Assembly: GCA_022446965.1 (NCBI GenBank)
Contig: JAKVBV010000001.1
Location: 1-64,000, forward strand
Source: Phycisphaerales bacterium
Lineage (GTDB): Bacteria > Planctomycetota > Phycisphaerae > Phycisphaerales > SM1A02
Direction of reading: 5' to 3'
Length of the DNA stretch: 64,000 nt
The notes beneath the pieces were generated by a model that saw nothing but the letters and a program-made list of their open reading frames with translations, was not told the origin of the DNA and searched no databases. Below are positions 44,858 through 54,345 of the stretch, in pieces; the first letter of the stretch is position 1; every line of letters begins with the position of its first letter. The position numbers and the translations under genes were made by a program.

Positions 44858-46863
44858 GCTCTGTCACCCGCTGTGCCGTGCACCGATTCGGGTCACGCGA
44901 CGGGTATCGCGTGCTTGCAGTATCGCCACTCCTCAGTGACGCCGAACAATCGGCGCTGGATCCAATGACCACCGGCGTGGCGGAGGTGGGGCCGGGCGCC
45001 GATGCGGTGGGCGCCCAACAGGCCATGCTCGTGCGCACCTTGCCCGGCGGTCGCATTGCCGTAACGCGATGGTTCGCAGGTCAACAGGATGATGCCGGGC
45101 GGCCGACGCTGGAATTGCGCACGCTGGTGTTCTCACCTCAAGATTGGAAAGACGGTGCTCGTCTACTGCCACGGCAGCTGTTGGGCGAGCATCCGGCCTG
45201 GTCGGATGACGCATTCAAGTCTGGTGGGACGGTGGTTCTGGGCATTCCTGAATCGGCACCACCGCTTACCGATCGCTCGGTGTTCGAGCTCGCCGATCTG
45301 ATGCGGCCCGAGTCACTGCCGGTGCGGTTGATCGACGGCCCAGGCATGCGCAGTGCGCTTCTGGGCCTTGTGGAACGCATGCGTGACGACGAAGCCGTGC
45401 ACCTGCAATGGGGCATCGGCCTGTCAGTGGTGGCCCGCAATCTCGATGTGATGACACTCACAAAGGGTGGCGTGGTGGGCACCTTGGCGCACGACTGGCA
45501 CCGGGCGGATCTTCGCGATGCCATGGGCGGCATGGTGCCGTCACTCACGTCGCCGCCGGTGGTCGAACTGGTTGAATCACAAGCGGCCCCGGCCCGGCCG
45601 AAGATCGACATCACCGAACCGGTCCTCCGGACCGTGCCCAGAACACGCCAACGCAGCATGGCGCCCGTCATCGCGGCTGTGGCCGCAGTGATCGTGATTG
45701 GCGGCGCGCTGTACCTGTCGATCCCGGGTGATCCTGAACCTCAGGCACCCGTGTCTCCGGCCCCCGGGGCACCCGTGGCGGTCACCACGCTGCCAAGCAC
45801 CGACGAAGATGACGCTGACAATCCGTGGACACCGCCGGCACAAGACACACCGTCCACGCCGACACTCGGTGGCCAAGGCGCAGCTCGGCCTGTGGTCACG
45901 CCACCGCCGGCACTGGGTGATGCCGCGACGGACGGCACGCTCAGCGAAACGGCTGATGACGCACCTGCACAGGACACGCCGACTGCACCCATGGAGCTCG
46001 AACCGGATGCGGGTGAGACGCCCGATGCAGCGCCGGACACGGACGATGCACCCGATGAAACTCAACCCGCCGATGATCCACCTGCGGCGGAGCCAGAGAC
46101 GCCCACGCCTGCCGATGAGACATCCGGGGATGGAACCGGCGAGGTGCCAGAGGGGCAAGACGAGGATTCAGCGGTGTCCGATCCGCCACCATCCATCACA
46201 CCACCTGGTGACGCGGACGATGCCCCCGAAGACGTTGATGCCCGCGGTGCCCTGATGCGCATGCGGGCGTTGGCTGGCACGTTGCGCACACTGCGCCTGC
46301 GTGACGTCTTCAACACGCTCAGCGATACAACCGACGGCTGGAAAGCCGTGGCCCCGCTGACCGAAGCGCAAGCGCGCGCTCGGGACGCATTCTGCGACGC
46401 CTTCGAGGCGCGTGAAGCACTCCGAGCGATCGAAGCACACTGGCTGGCGCCCGCGTTTCTCGCGGTGGACTGGTCACGTCCGGCGACTGAGAACTGGATC
46501 ATGGATCAATCGGACGCGGTTCGAGACGGCGCCGATGTGTTTCAAGTTGCTGATGGTGTGCGTGATCGGATCGATCAACTCAACGCCTTGGTCGAGGCCA
46601 CAGCATTGGCCGTGGAGATAGAAGAGAACCTCGCCCGAGATCGCCAGGTCGAGCGGTATCCCAATTCGAGGGTGGTGCGGTGGCTGGACGAACACGCGCG
46701 ACAGTGCCTTCCGGAGGGATATGAAGCCATGGCGCGAGGAAAGTGGTCCATTTCACAACAAGAAATGGCACAATTGGAGCGAGTCACTGAGACGCTGGAC
46801 CAGGCCCGTTTCCGTCTGCGTACCTATCTCAAGGAGATCGATCCACATGGCAAGATTCCCTGA
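44854..46863 (+). CDS. One-TM protein with possible GTPase-adaptor N-terminal domain
   Basis: This 669-residue protein starts at a GTG overlapping the GTPase stop. Residues 1-240 form a cytoplasmic domain whose pattern (HRFGSRDGYRVLAVSPLLS; then GGRIAVTRWF, LELRTLVFSPQDW) recalls the N-terminal domain of GTPase-associated GAP1 proteins; this is a tentative reading. A basic stretch (RTRQRS) and a TM segment at 269-290 follow, so the C-terminus is outside. Residues about 290-465 are disordered, rich in Pro, Thr, Asp and Glu. The final 200 residues are helical. It overlaps the vWA gene by 17 bases. Confidence 0.68.
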   Translation: MSSVTRCAVHRFGSRDGYRVLAVSPLLSDAEQSALDPMTTGVAEVGPGADAVGAQQAMLVRTLPGGRIAVTRWFAGQQDDAGRPTLELRTLVFSPQDWKDGARLLPRQLLGEHPAWSDDAFKSGGTVVLGIPESAPPLTDRSVFELADLMRPESLPVRLIDGPGMRSALLGLVERMRDDEAVHLQWGIGLSVVARNLDVMTLTKGGVVGTLAHDWHRADLRDAMGGMVPSLTSPPVVELVESQAAPARPKIDITEPVLRTVPRTRQRSMAPVIAAVAAVIVIGGALYLSIPGDPEPQAPVSPAPGAPVAVTTLPSTDEDDADNPWTPPAQDTPSTPTLGGQGAARPVVTPPPALGDAATDGTLSETADDAPAQDTPTAPMELEPDAGETPDAAPDTDDAPDETQPADDPPAAEPETPTPADETSGDGTGEVPEGQDEDSAVSDPPPSITPPGDADDAPEDVDARGALMRMRALAGTLRTLRLRDVFNTLSDTTDGWKAVAPLTEAQARARDAFCDAFEAREALRAIEAHWLAPAFLAVDWSRPATENWIMDQSDAVRDGADVFQVADGVRDRIDQLNALVEATALAVEIEENLARDRQVERYPNSRVVRWLDEHARQCLPEGYEAMARGKWSISQQEMAQLERVTETLDQARFRLRTYLKEIDPHGKIP

Positions 46864-48940
46864 TGATCGGATTGTCGCTGCGGTCTTGACCGCGAGCGTG
46901 CTCGCATTGGGCGCCTGTTCCTCGCCGCAGGCCACACCAGACGCACCCGATGAGGCTCCCGAGCGGCTCACCGGCACGGTGGACAGCACCCGCCTGCAGC
47001 CGCTGGAGGTCAAGCCCACCACGACAGAGGCGCCGCGCACCGTGTTCACGCCGCAAACGCCATCCCATCGCAGCCCGGTCGGTGGACAGGGCTCGTCCAG
47101 CGGGCAAGGTTCTAGTTCCGCGTCTGGCACGCAGCAGAGCGCCGCGGCCGACACCGCTTCAGGTGCGGATGACGGCAGCATGGACCGCGGGACGCATTCG
47201 GGCGTGTCCTTCACTGACAATCCCCACGGTCAGGGCAACCCGGCCAATGACAAGGCAGGCGGGGCGAGTGAGGCGGCGTCGCCTGCCTCCAGCGATCAGT
47301 CCACACAGAACAGGCCGTCGGCCTCGCAAACGTCGCAAGGCCAGGACACGGCCCAGTCACTTGAGGGCAGTGTGTCCAGTGAGGACGGGGCCGACGAAGG
47401 GCAGGCGCAGAACAACTCCATCGCTCGAGGCACCGTGGGCGGGCAGGAGGCGCCCCCGACTCTCGACCCGGCAGACGATGCCCAATCCGATCCGGCGGCG
47501 GCGTTGCCGGAAGTGGCCGATCCACTTGAGTGGCGGCAGCGTCCTGCCGGAGGCACGTTCATTCCGACACCGATCACGCCGGACGATGCCCCGAGCAGCT
47601 TCCTTGGCGCCGGTGGGGGCACCGGCCACGGCGCCGGAGTCGATGGGGGGACCGGGCAAGAGGGGCACGGCGCCGCCGTCGCCGACAGCACGACACGTGG
47701 CACCAGCGAAGCGGAAGATGATGAATCTGAAGATGCTGGCGATGACGAAGAAGACGCCAAGGACGCCCTCGTGCAGGCGGAGCATTCCGATGAGGGTACG
47801 CCTGAAGAAGAGTCCGTCGCCACCAACGCGACGCAGTCCGAGTCGTTCGCGGGGCTGGCGTTCCCGCAACGAGAAGCCGCTGAGGAACCTCGTCGGCGTC
47901 CGCCCACACTGCTGTCACCGCCAACATCACAGGCCCAGCCCGAACCCGTCGATGCCATGGTGGCCATGTTGCAAGGAACATGGCAAGAAGTAGATGGCAC
48001 AGCTGATGCCGCGGCCGATTTTGCCCCCGGTGGGGCAGGAACCCGAATCATCGGTATCGATCCGGGCCGGCGCCGCATGGTGTGTGTGAGCGCCTGGGGA
48101 TCGCCGCCATCGTTGGTGCTGGCCGGTGAAGTGGAAGCGGGATTCCGCGCCTCAGGCGTGGTGTCCATTCGAGTTCGCGATGATTTGGAAGGTGGCCGCT
48201 ATCCCAATCTGCCGTCGCGATTGCCGGCGGGTCTGGGTGTGTATGCACGGCCCGACGCCGAAGCGATGGAAGTGCGATGGTCGCTCAAGGACGGTGTGCT
48301 CACACTGGGCGACCGTACATACGAACCGTGTGATCCACAGGCACTCGATGCGCTGGTGGCTGACAAGGGCGCGACCGTGGCGGCCCATGATCAGGACACA
48401 CAACTGACCTATGTCGACGACACCGATGGAAGCACCGTGTCGAGTGTCGACTTCTTCGGCCTCAAGGCCACCGGACGGTGGTTCTGTTACATCGTTGACA
48501 CGTCAGGGTCGATGGGCACCGACGGCAAGATCGATCGCTTGAAGGAAGAGCTCGCCCGTTCACTAGCCGCATTGCCACGTGATGCCATGTTCTACGTGTT
48601 CTTCTTCGACAGCAGGACCAAGACCCTGCAGGATCGATGGATGAAGGCCTCCAGCGCTGGCGGTGTGATCTCCCGACTTGATGACATTCAGGCCAAGGGT
48701 GGCACCAATCCCAAGGATGCCATCCGCATCGCGTTGTCTGAATTGGATCCCCGTCCAGACGCGATCTTCTTCATGACAGACGGCCAGATTCCATCAGATG
48801 CCTACGAGATGCTGAATCAACTGAACTCCAGCTCGCCGCGATCACGTGTACACACGATTGCATTCGGCACCGATGCGAGGTCGATCATCATGGAGAACAT
48901 TGCTCGGGCGCACGGTGGCCAATTCAAGGCCGTGCCCTGA
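46847..48940 (+). CDS. Lipoprotein with C-terminal von Willebrand factor A domain
   Basis: This 697-residue protein has a signal peptide with lipobox LGAC (Cys24). Residues about 25-410 are low-complexity (Ser, Gly, Gln, Asp, Pro). A folded segment at about 410-530 precedes a vWA domain at about 542-697. The metal-ion-dependent adhesion site is complete: DTSGSMG, the Thr in GGTNPKD and the Asp in FMTDGQIP. vWA domains bind protein partners through a divalent metal. AGGAG lies ten bases before the ATG at 46847. The gene ends five bases before the convergent arm. Confidence 0.82.
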   Translation: MARFPDDRIVAAVLTASVLALGACSSPQATPDAPDEAPERLTGTVDSTRLQPLEVKPTTTEAPRTVFTPQTPSHRSPVGGQGSSSGQGSSSASGTQQSAAADTASGADDGSMDRGTHSGVSFTDNPHGQGNPANDKAGGASEAASPASSDQSTQNRPSASQTSQGQDTAQSLEGSVSSEDGADEGQAQNNSIARGTVGGQEAPPTLDPADDAQSDPAAALPEVADPLEWRQRPAGGTFIPTPITPDDAPSSFLGAGGGTGHGAGVDGGTGQEGHGAAVADSTTRGTSEAEDDESEDAGDDEEDAKDALVQAEHSDEGTPEEESVATNATQSESFAGLAFPQREAAEEPRRRPPTLLSPPTSQAQPEPVDAMVAMLQGTWQEVDGTADAAADFAPGGAGTRIIGIDPGRRRMVCVSAWGSPPSLVLAGEVEAGFRASGVVSIRVRDDLEGGRYPNLPSRLPAGLGVYARPDAEAMEVRWSLKDGVLTLGDRTYEPCDPQALDALVADKGATVAAHDQDTQLTYVDDTDGSTVSSVDFFGLKATGRWFCYIVDTSGSMGTDGKIDRLKEELARSLAALPRDAMFYVFFFDSRTKTLQDRWMKASSAGGVISRLDDIQAKGGTNPKDAIRIALSELDPRPDAIFFMTDGQIPSDAYEMLNQLNSSSPRSRVHTIAFGTDARSIIMENIARAHGGQFKAVP

Positions 48941-48945
48941 TCGGC

Positions 48946-49827
48946 TCACTGGGCCGAGGCGGTGCCGCTGCGAATTCGATCGTGGAAGATCAGCCCAGAC
49001 TCGAGCGTGAGCGGGGCGAGGTCGTAGGGAACACGTTGGTTGAGCACCGCACTCCGTACAGGTGCCCATGTATCGAACGAGTCTTCCGTCACCTTGATCG
49101 ATGCAACATGCGTGCGGTGGTCGAGCACACGCAGTGCGGCATCGACCAATGAGGGCGCCTGCGGTGTGGTGAGATCGATCCCGCCGTCCGGGAGCAAGGG
49201 GATCCATCGCTCCAGATCTTGTCCACCGGCTCGGAAGCACGGCTCGTGTTCGACGATCCGGACATTGTCAACATCGACAGCGAGCGAGTTGAATGTGAGC
49301 CAGAATCGACATCGCTCACCCTGTGGGTGTCGCAACGCCGACCAACCATGCCAGTCGTTGATGACGTAGAGGCGGTCGCCTGTCACCACCAGTTGTACCG
49401 GCACGCGACCGGCTACGGCGCGACGACGCGGCAGACGCATCTCCACCATGCGACGCGACTCTTCTTCCTTGATCGCACGCGACAACTCCGCGATGTGTTC
49501 CTGAAGATCGCCCTGTGATTCTGGGGCACCGTCGTCTGGTGGCGCCCACGCGTCCATGGCCGCGGTGAGATCGTCGAGATGTTGACGGGCCTGGGCGATC
49601 TTGGTATCGAGTTCGTCGATCTCGGTGATGGGCGCAACCGTGTCCGGGAGTTCGAGCGCTTCGGGCAGCGCGACCTCGGTGGGCACGTGCGTGGGCATCA
49701 CCGTTCGTGCACGCGACAACACCGCGGCGATCACCGCGACGAAGATCAGCAGACCGAAAATGTTGCAGATCGTGTCCAGCAACAGGTCGAGACTGTCAGG
49801 GGCGCCTGTACTGCGACGGCGACTCAT
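48946..49827 (-). CDS. One-TM ExbD/MotB-like partner protein A
   Basis: This 293-residue protein has a short cytoplasmic start and one TM segment (about 12-38) reading LDLLLDTICNIFGLLIFVAV. Asp14 and Asp18 lie at the membrane entry, where ExbD, TolR and MotB carry their proton-carrying Asp. A coiled coil follows (about 70-125), then a soluble domain (about 140-293). It lacks a recognisable OmpA-type peptidoglycan domain. It is the last gene of the leftward operon, overlapping its upstream gene by four bases. Confidence 0.7.
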   Translation of the reverse strand: MSRRRSTGAPDSLDLLLDTICNIFGLLIFVAVIAAVLSRARTVMPTHVPTEVALPEALELPDTVAPITEIDELDTKIAQARQHLDDLTAAMDAWAPPDDGAPESQGDLQEHIAELSRAIKEEESRRMVEMRLPRRRAVAGRVPVQLVVTGDRLYVINDWHGWSALRHPQGERCRFWLTFNSLAVDVDNVRIVEHEPCFRAGGQDLERWIPLLPDGGIDLTTPQAPSLVDAALRVLDHRTHVASIKVTEDSFDTWAPVRSAVLNQRVPYDLAPLTLESGLIFHDRIRSGTASAQ

Positions 49828-50588
49828 GGCGCTGCACCCTGTTCGGGCATCGCCATCAGGCCACTGGTAGACCAGTCTTCAGCGATGAGGTCGATTCCGT
49901 GTCCGATGCCATCGGCGGACCACTGCGGCAGCAGTGCGCGGATGTACCGCCATGTACCCACGCCCGAGGGGCGAATCACGAACACCAGCACACGCCGATC
50001 CCGGTCAGGCAGGTCGTCCACCCAGTCGGCGACAGTGCGGGCCAGTGCGGCTGGGTCGCCGTTGTGCAGGGCGAAGGCAGCCTCGTCATCTCCGCCGCCA
50101 CCGAGGACGGCGCGGCCTCCGCCCAATTCAATGACCAGTGGGATGCGATCAGAGTCTTCTCGATCCAGCAGATAGGTGACACGCTTCCGGGTCCGCAATT
50201 CATCGAGTTCGCCGGCAAGGCTCACGGCGCGACGTTCCATTGCGTCCTGCACGCTGCGTTCGGTGTCGAGCAATGTCTCGGTGTGCGAACGTTGTGCGGT
50301 GCGTTGCATTTCATCCAGCAGCCGCTGCACCTCGTCGATCTGGTCTTCGAGGGAGAGCAGCTCCAACTGCATTTGGGCTGGATCTTCGATCGACTCTGGC
50401 GCGGGGGCCGCGGACGTGTCGTGTACGTCCTGTTCGTAGGCGTCAGGAATGGCGATCATGCTCACGGCTTTGCGTCCCGCGAGCAGCAACAAGACCAGAA
50501 TGATCAGCAGTGTGATCCCGATCGTCGAGATCATCACGTCCTGAAAGGAGAAGAGGCTGATCGGAGTGCTGTGCCCGGATCGGCGCAT
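49824..50588 (-). CDS. One-TM ExbD/MotB-like partner protein B
   Basis: This 254-residue protein has one TM segment (about 13-37) reading SLFSFQDVMISTIGITLLII, with Asp17 at the membrane entry. A coiled coil follows (about 70-130), then a soluble domain (about 145-250). The SFQD-type TM differs from the LLLDTICN type of partner A, so the channel probably has two non-identical partners. It overlaps the channel gene by a single base and partner A by four. Confidence 0.7.
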   Translation of the reverse strand: MRRSGHSTPISLFSFQDVMISTIGITLLIILVLLLLAGRKAVSMIAIPDAYEQDVHDTSAAPAPESIEDPAQMQLELLSLEDQIDEVQRLLDEMQRTAQRSHTETLLDTERSVQDAMERRAVSLAGELDELRTRKRVTYLLDREDSDRIPLVIELGGGRAVLGGGGDDEAAFALHNGDPAALARTVADWVDDLPDRDRRVLVFVIRPSGVGTWRYIRALLPQWSADGIGHGIDLIAEDWSTSGLMAMPEQGAAP

Positions 50589-51457
50589 CAGCGATCCTCC
50601 GTACGCACCCGTGCCGTCACGTGTCGTGTGCAGTACAGCCGCACATCATCGAGCAGTCGTTCATCAGCGCGACGCACTGCCCGCAGGAACAACGACAACA
50701 CCAGTGCGGCAACCAAGCCTTCGCCGGTGGTGATGAAGGCGGTGTCCAGGCCGCCAAGGACGTCGGTCAGTCGTCCCGCTAGGGCGTCGATGTCCTTGTT
50801 GTCTTCCTGGCTGAGCACGCCGCCGAACTGTCCGATGGCTTCGGTCAGACCGATGATCGTGCCGAGGAAGCCCAGCACCGGAACGGCCCAGATGAACCCG
50901 TTGGTGAGGGTGTAGCCGCTGTCCATCGAGGCCTCGTCGCCGTCAGCTGACGCGGCGAGCACCTCGCCGATGTCGCCCGGTCGGCCAAGATTACGCACAC
51001 TCTTGAGGGCTGTCAGCACGCGATCAAGCAGCATGAACTTCGAGGGATCGTCGACCGACGACTCGATGGCGCCGATCACGCGGTCGACCGTGGCCGTGGA
51101 CAAGGCGAACCCAGGGTCTTCGGGCATGAAGCGCAGTCGAAGCGCTGTGCGTTGGGCGGCGATCTTGAGCATCTTGAGCAGCAAGATGGCCGTGGTCCAA
51201 CACGACAAGGCGGCGATGGGAATTGGAATGCCGCCAAAGCCGGTGAGGTATTCCCATGCCACGGCGCCGCCGTTGGTCGTGCGAAGCAACCAAGCCAGGC
51301 CATAGAGCAGGCACATCAGGGCGACGCCCAACAGGCACGACGCGGTGGCCGATGGGGTGGTGTAGCGTCCTGCAGGGAGCCCGATCCGGGCTTCGGGGTC
51401 GCATGCGGCGTAGGACAGCACTGGTGTGGTGCTCTGATCCCAGGCGGTGTCGTTCAT
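50588..51457 (-). CDS. MotA/TolQ/ExbB-family proton channel protein
   Basis: This 289-residue protein has hydrophobic segments at about 37-58, 75-97, 180-205 and 225-255. The last two are the family core: VPVLGFLGTIIGLTEAIGQF and DTAFITTGEGLVAALVLSLF. In TolQ/ExbB, this core surrounds the Asp of a TolR/ExbD-type partner and passes protons. The ATG at 51457 has GAGGAT eight bases upstream. It overlaps both neighbours, so channel, partners and the 963-aa protein are translated together. Confidence 0.85.
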   Translation of the reverse strand: MNDTAWDQSTTPVLSYAACDPEARIGLPAGRYTTPSATASCLLGVALMCLLYGLAWLLRTTNGGAVAWEYLTGFGGIPIPIAALSCWTTAILLLKMLKIAAQRTALRLRFMPEDPGFALSTATVDRVIGAIESSVDDPSKFMLLDRVLTALKSVRNLGRPGDIGEVLAASADGDEASMDSGYTLTNGFIWAVPVLGFLGTIIGLTEAIGQFGGVLSQEDNKDIDALAGRLTDVLGGLDTAFITTGEGLVAALVLSLFLRAVRRADERLLDDVRLYCTRHVTARVRTEDR

Positions 51458-54345
51458 GAATCGGATCCTCGAGTGAAGATGAGGGTCGGGACGGCGGGCA
51501 AGTCGGCCGGCGGCAAGGGCCGACCATTCGCGTCGGTGTTCAGACGATTGAAGGTGCACACGCCGCCGGGGCCCACGCGGAGGATGGCGGGGTCGTCGGG
51601 CATGGTGCCGATGATGTCCCAGCCCTGTGCGGTGTACAACAGCACAGCGGCGGGGGCCGCTGGTGCAGCTGCAGCCTTGACGGCCTGTGCGGGCGCCAAC
51701 AGTGTTTCATTGAGTGCAGCAGGTGAGGGCGCGTCAGCCAGCATGCGATTGGATCCACGCAGCAGTTCACGACGAGCTGTGCGGCTGCCGTTCCAGCTGG
51801 CCTTCAGCCAGTCCGACTGCAGCGGCGAATTCCCACGTGAGGCCGTAGTGATCCACGTGTCCAAGGCCGTGCCGGCTGCCGCGTCGCCCAGCGAGGCGTG
51901 CATCGCCTTGAGCACGACAAAGCGAATTTGTGCGTTGGCCAGGGCATCGGGGTCGTCAAGCGATTCGAGCTTGTTCAGTGTGTCGAGGAGCACCACAGCC
52001 GTGGGTTGTCCGGCGTCGAGCGCATCAATCGCTTCTTCGAGCAACATGGATTCTGCAACAACGGTCAATGATCCCGAGGGTGTAACACCTTCGGGCCACT
52101 CCACCGGCGTGGTCGCCAACTCGGACAATGGCAGATCGAGGTCGTCAATGCTGGTGAGCGCGTTCTTGAGTTCCTGATCGGGCAGGTTGTTGCTGCGGCG
52201 ATACAGCACACCGCTGGTACTCAGCGGCAGCTTGTACAGGTCGAGGAGATACGCCCCGTTGAGCGTGTGCAATGCTAGGTCGCGACTGTCAGGTGCGCCT
52301 GCTGCGGTGAGCAGGGTGGTGGCGATGTTGGCATATGGCGTCTTGTCTTCGGTGGCTAGTTCAAGGTGCTCGCGCAATCGGTCGCCGGCGGTCTCGATGA
52401 GTTCTGGATCAGGTGTCGTATCACCGTCGCCCATGAGCCCGGCGAGGATAAGCACGGGTACGACGTGTTCACGCCATTGCTGTACGGCCCGACTCGCGGC
52501 GGCGTCGCGTCGTCCGTCGTGCCAATCCTTCATCGGCAACAGGCCAGACAGCATGCCGGCGTGTTCCTCCACGAGTTGGTCCCAGACCGCAGCCCAGAGA
52601 TCCTCTCCAGCGGGCACGAACTGCAACTGCTGCAACAGGTCGCTGGCCGTGTGGATGCCGTCGATCGTGCCCTTGGCTTCATCGTGCATCCGCTGGATAT
52701 TGGTGCGATGTTGCTGGATCAGCGAACGAACGTCGGATTGCACCGCGACGGGCTCGGCGGCGATGGCATTGAGTTCCGCCAAGCCGTTGGCCATAATCTG
52801 CAGTCGCTCTTCCCAGGCACCGATATCACGCAGGCCGGGCTTGGGCAGTAGCACCAGCTCATTCAGTGCTTCGAACCGCGGCTGCAGCGCACGTCGTTGT
52901 TCTTGTTCCCACGCCTGTCGGCGTGCACGCAATGCCTCGGTCGGCGCATCGAGATCCAATGCGGCGCCGTTGGGCACCGTGGTCCGAGCTTCGCGAAGTG
53001 CTTCTTCAACCACGAGGAACATGGACTCTGAATCTGGTCCTTGCAGGGCTTCGGTTGCTCGAACCGCATGGCCGCGGGCCGTGGCGTACCGTTCGTTCCA
53101 ATCTTCTCGATGCCGGTCGATCTTGGCCTTAAGCACTTCGCTTGATGTGGCGTCGATGTGGCTCTGGTCGATCGCATCCTGCAAGGTGCGCATGGCTGCG
53201 GCGGGATCATCACCGTCGAGTTGTTCGTTCACGGCCTGCTCGATGTTGGCGGCCACCAGGCGTTGGTGGCGGGCTCGATCGCCCACCAGGATGCCGACGA
53301 TGATCACCACGGCGACGCAGGCGATCGCACCCATGGCGATCCCCCAACGGCGTCTCTTGGCAGCACGATGTTCCGCGAGCCGATGCGTGAACCGGGCAAG
53401 TACGCGCTGAGGAATGGCGATCGACTTGCGCTGCAGGGCGGCCACCTTGCGGTCGAGGTCATTGATCGACCGTTCTTCGTCGAGGGCCCGCTCGAGGTCG
53501 TCCACGAGGGCCTTGTCCTGTTGCACCTTGGCGTCGCGCATGGACAGTTGGTCGAGCCATGCGAGTGGTCCGGTGGCGATGGGCACGACGTCTGCAGGCA
53601 CTGGGCCGGCATCACAGAGGGTTCGCCACTGCTCGAGCAGTGTGCATGCCCGCGCATGATCCATGGCGGCCCAGGCGTCGTGCAGGTGCATCGCTGTTTG
53701 GCGCATGTACGTGGCGTGCGCTTCGCTGTCGGCCGATCGAAGGATGTGTTGCAATTGCTGCACGGCCTTGGCGCCAGCGCCATCGGTGGCCATGCCCATA
53801 TCGATCAGTTCGCGCTCCATGTCGCGCATCGCGTCCACGTCGGCGGATTCGATCACTGACTGCAGTCGACGATCCATCGAATCAGCGGCAGCATCGATCA
53901 GCGGCACGGCCATCTGCACCCATCGCGTGACTCGCGGCTGGGCTCGTTTCAACCTGGTGATCGCTCTGAGGCGGGCCTGTAGCGCGTCGCGCCGGACACA
54001 CGCAGCCATCCAACTGGTGACTTCGTCCTCGGCGCGACTGGCCTCGACCGGGGCGAGCACCAGCGGTTCCAGTTGGGCTCGTGTGGGCAGGTTGGAGACG
54101 GCGTGCACAGCGGCGGTGAAGTTGTCGTCCGCCAGGAGGTCAACCACGCACTTGGCCAGATTGCCACAGTCCTCGGCATAGGCGGCCGCTTCGTGGATAC
54201 AGCCACGGTCCGCCCAGTCGAGTGCTCGACGGCAGTGCATGGCGAGCGTCTCGACGGCGGTGGTGGCGTGCGCGAGGGTGTCGCTGTCGGTGCTGCCCGC
54301 CGCGATCGTGCGGCGGAGATCCGCGATGGTGGCGGCGATGGTCAT
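51454..54345 (-). CDS. 963-residue single-pass protein with long helical domains
   Basis: I do not recognise this protein. Residues 1-330 are helical and cytoplasmic by the positive-inside rule (KRRRW just before the TM). One TM segment spans about 334-354. Residues 355-963 would be periplasmic: mostly helical with coiled-coil stretches (about 360-560) and an Ala/Asp-rich C-terminal part. A large tethered helical protein next to a proton channel could be its scaffold or the lever it moves. It overlaps the neighbours on both sides by four bases. Confidence 0.62.
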   Translation of the reverse strand: MTIAATIADLRRTIAAGSTDSDTLAHATTAVETLAMHCRRALDWADRGCIHEAAAYAEDCGNLAKCVVDLLADDNFTAAVHAVSNLPTRAQLEPLVLAPVEASRAEDEVTSWMAACVRRDALQARLRAITRLKRAQPRVTRWVQMAVPLIDAAADSMDRRLQSVIESADVDAMRDMERELIDMGMATDGAGAKAVQQLQHILRSADSEAHATYMRQTAMHLHDAWAAMDHARACTLLEQWRTLCDAGPVPADVVPIATGPLAWLDQLSMRDAKVQQDKALVDDLERALDEERSINDLDRKVAALQRKSIAIPQRVLARFTHRLAEHRAAKRRRWGIAMGAIACVAVVIIVGILVGDRARHQRLVAANIEQAVNEQLDGDDPAAAMRTLQDAIDQSHIDATSSEVLKAKIDRHREDWNERYATARGHAVRATEALQGPDSESMFLVVEEALREARTTVPNGAALDLDAPTEALRARRQAWEQEQRRALQPRFEALNELVLLPKPGLRDIGAWEERLQIMANGLAELNAIAAEPVAVQSDVRSLIQQHRTNIQRMHDEAKGTIDGIHTASDLLQQLQFVPAGEDLWAAVWDQLVEEHAGMLSGLLPMKDWHDGRRDAAASRAVQQWREHVVPVLILAGLMGDGDTTPDPELIETAGDRLREHLELATEDKTPYANIATTLLTAAGAPDSRDLALHTLNGAYLLDLYKLPLSTSGVLYRRSNNLPDQELKNALTSIDDLDLPLSELATTPVEWPEGVTPSGSLTVVAESMLLEEAIDALDAGQPTAVVLLDTLNKLESLDDPDALANAQIRFVVLKAMHASLGDAAAGTALDTWITTASRGNSPLQSDWLKASWNGSRTARRELLRGSNRMLADAPSPAALNETLLAPAQAVKAAAAPAAPAAVLLYTAQGWDIIGTMPDDPAILRVGPGGVCTFNRLNTDANGRPLPPADLPAVPTLIFTRGSDS

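Noticed and set aside
50588-51457. Flagellar MotA or classical TolQ
   Set aside because: No flagellar genes, TolA/TolB/Pal or TonB genes are nearby, and the partners have unlike TM sequences and no OmpA domain.
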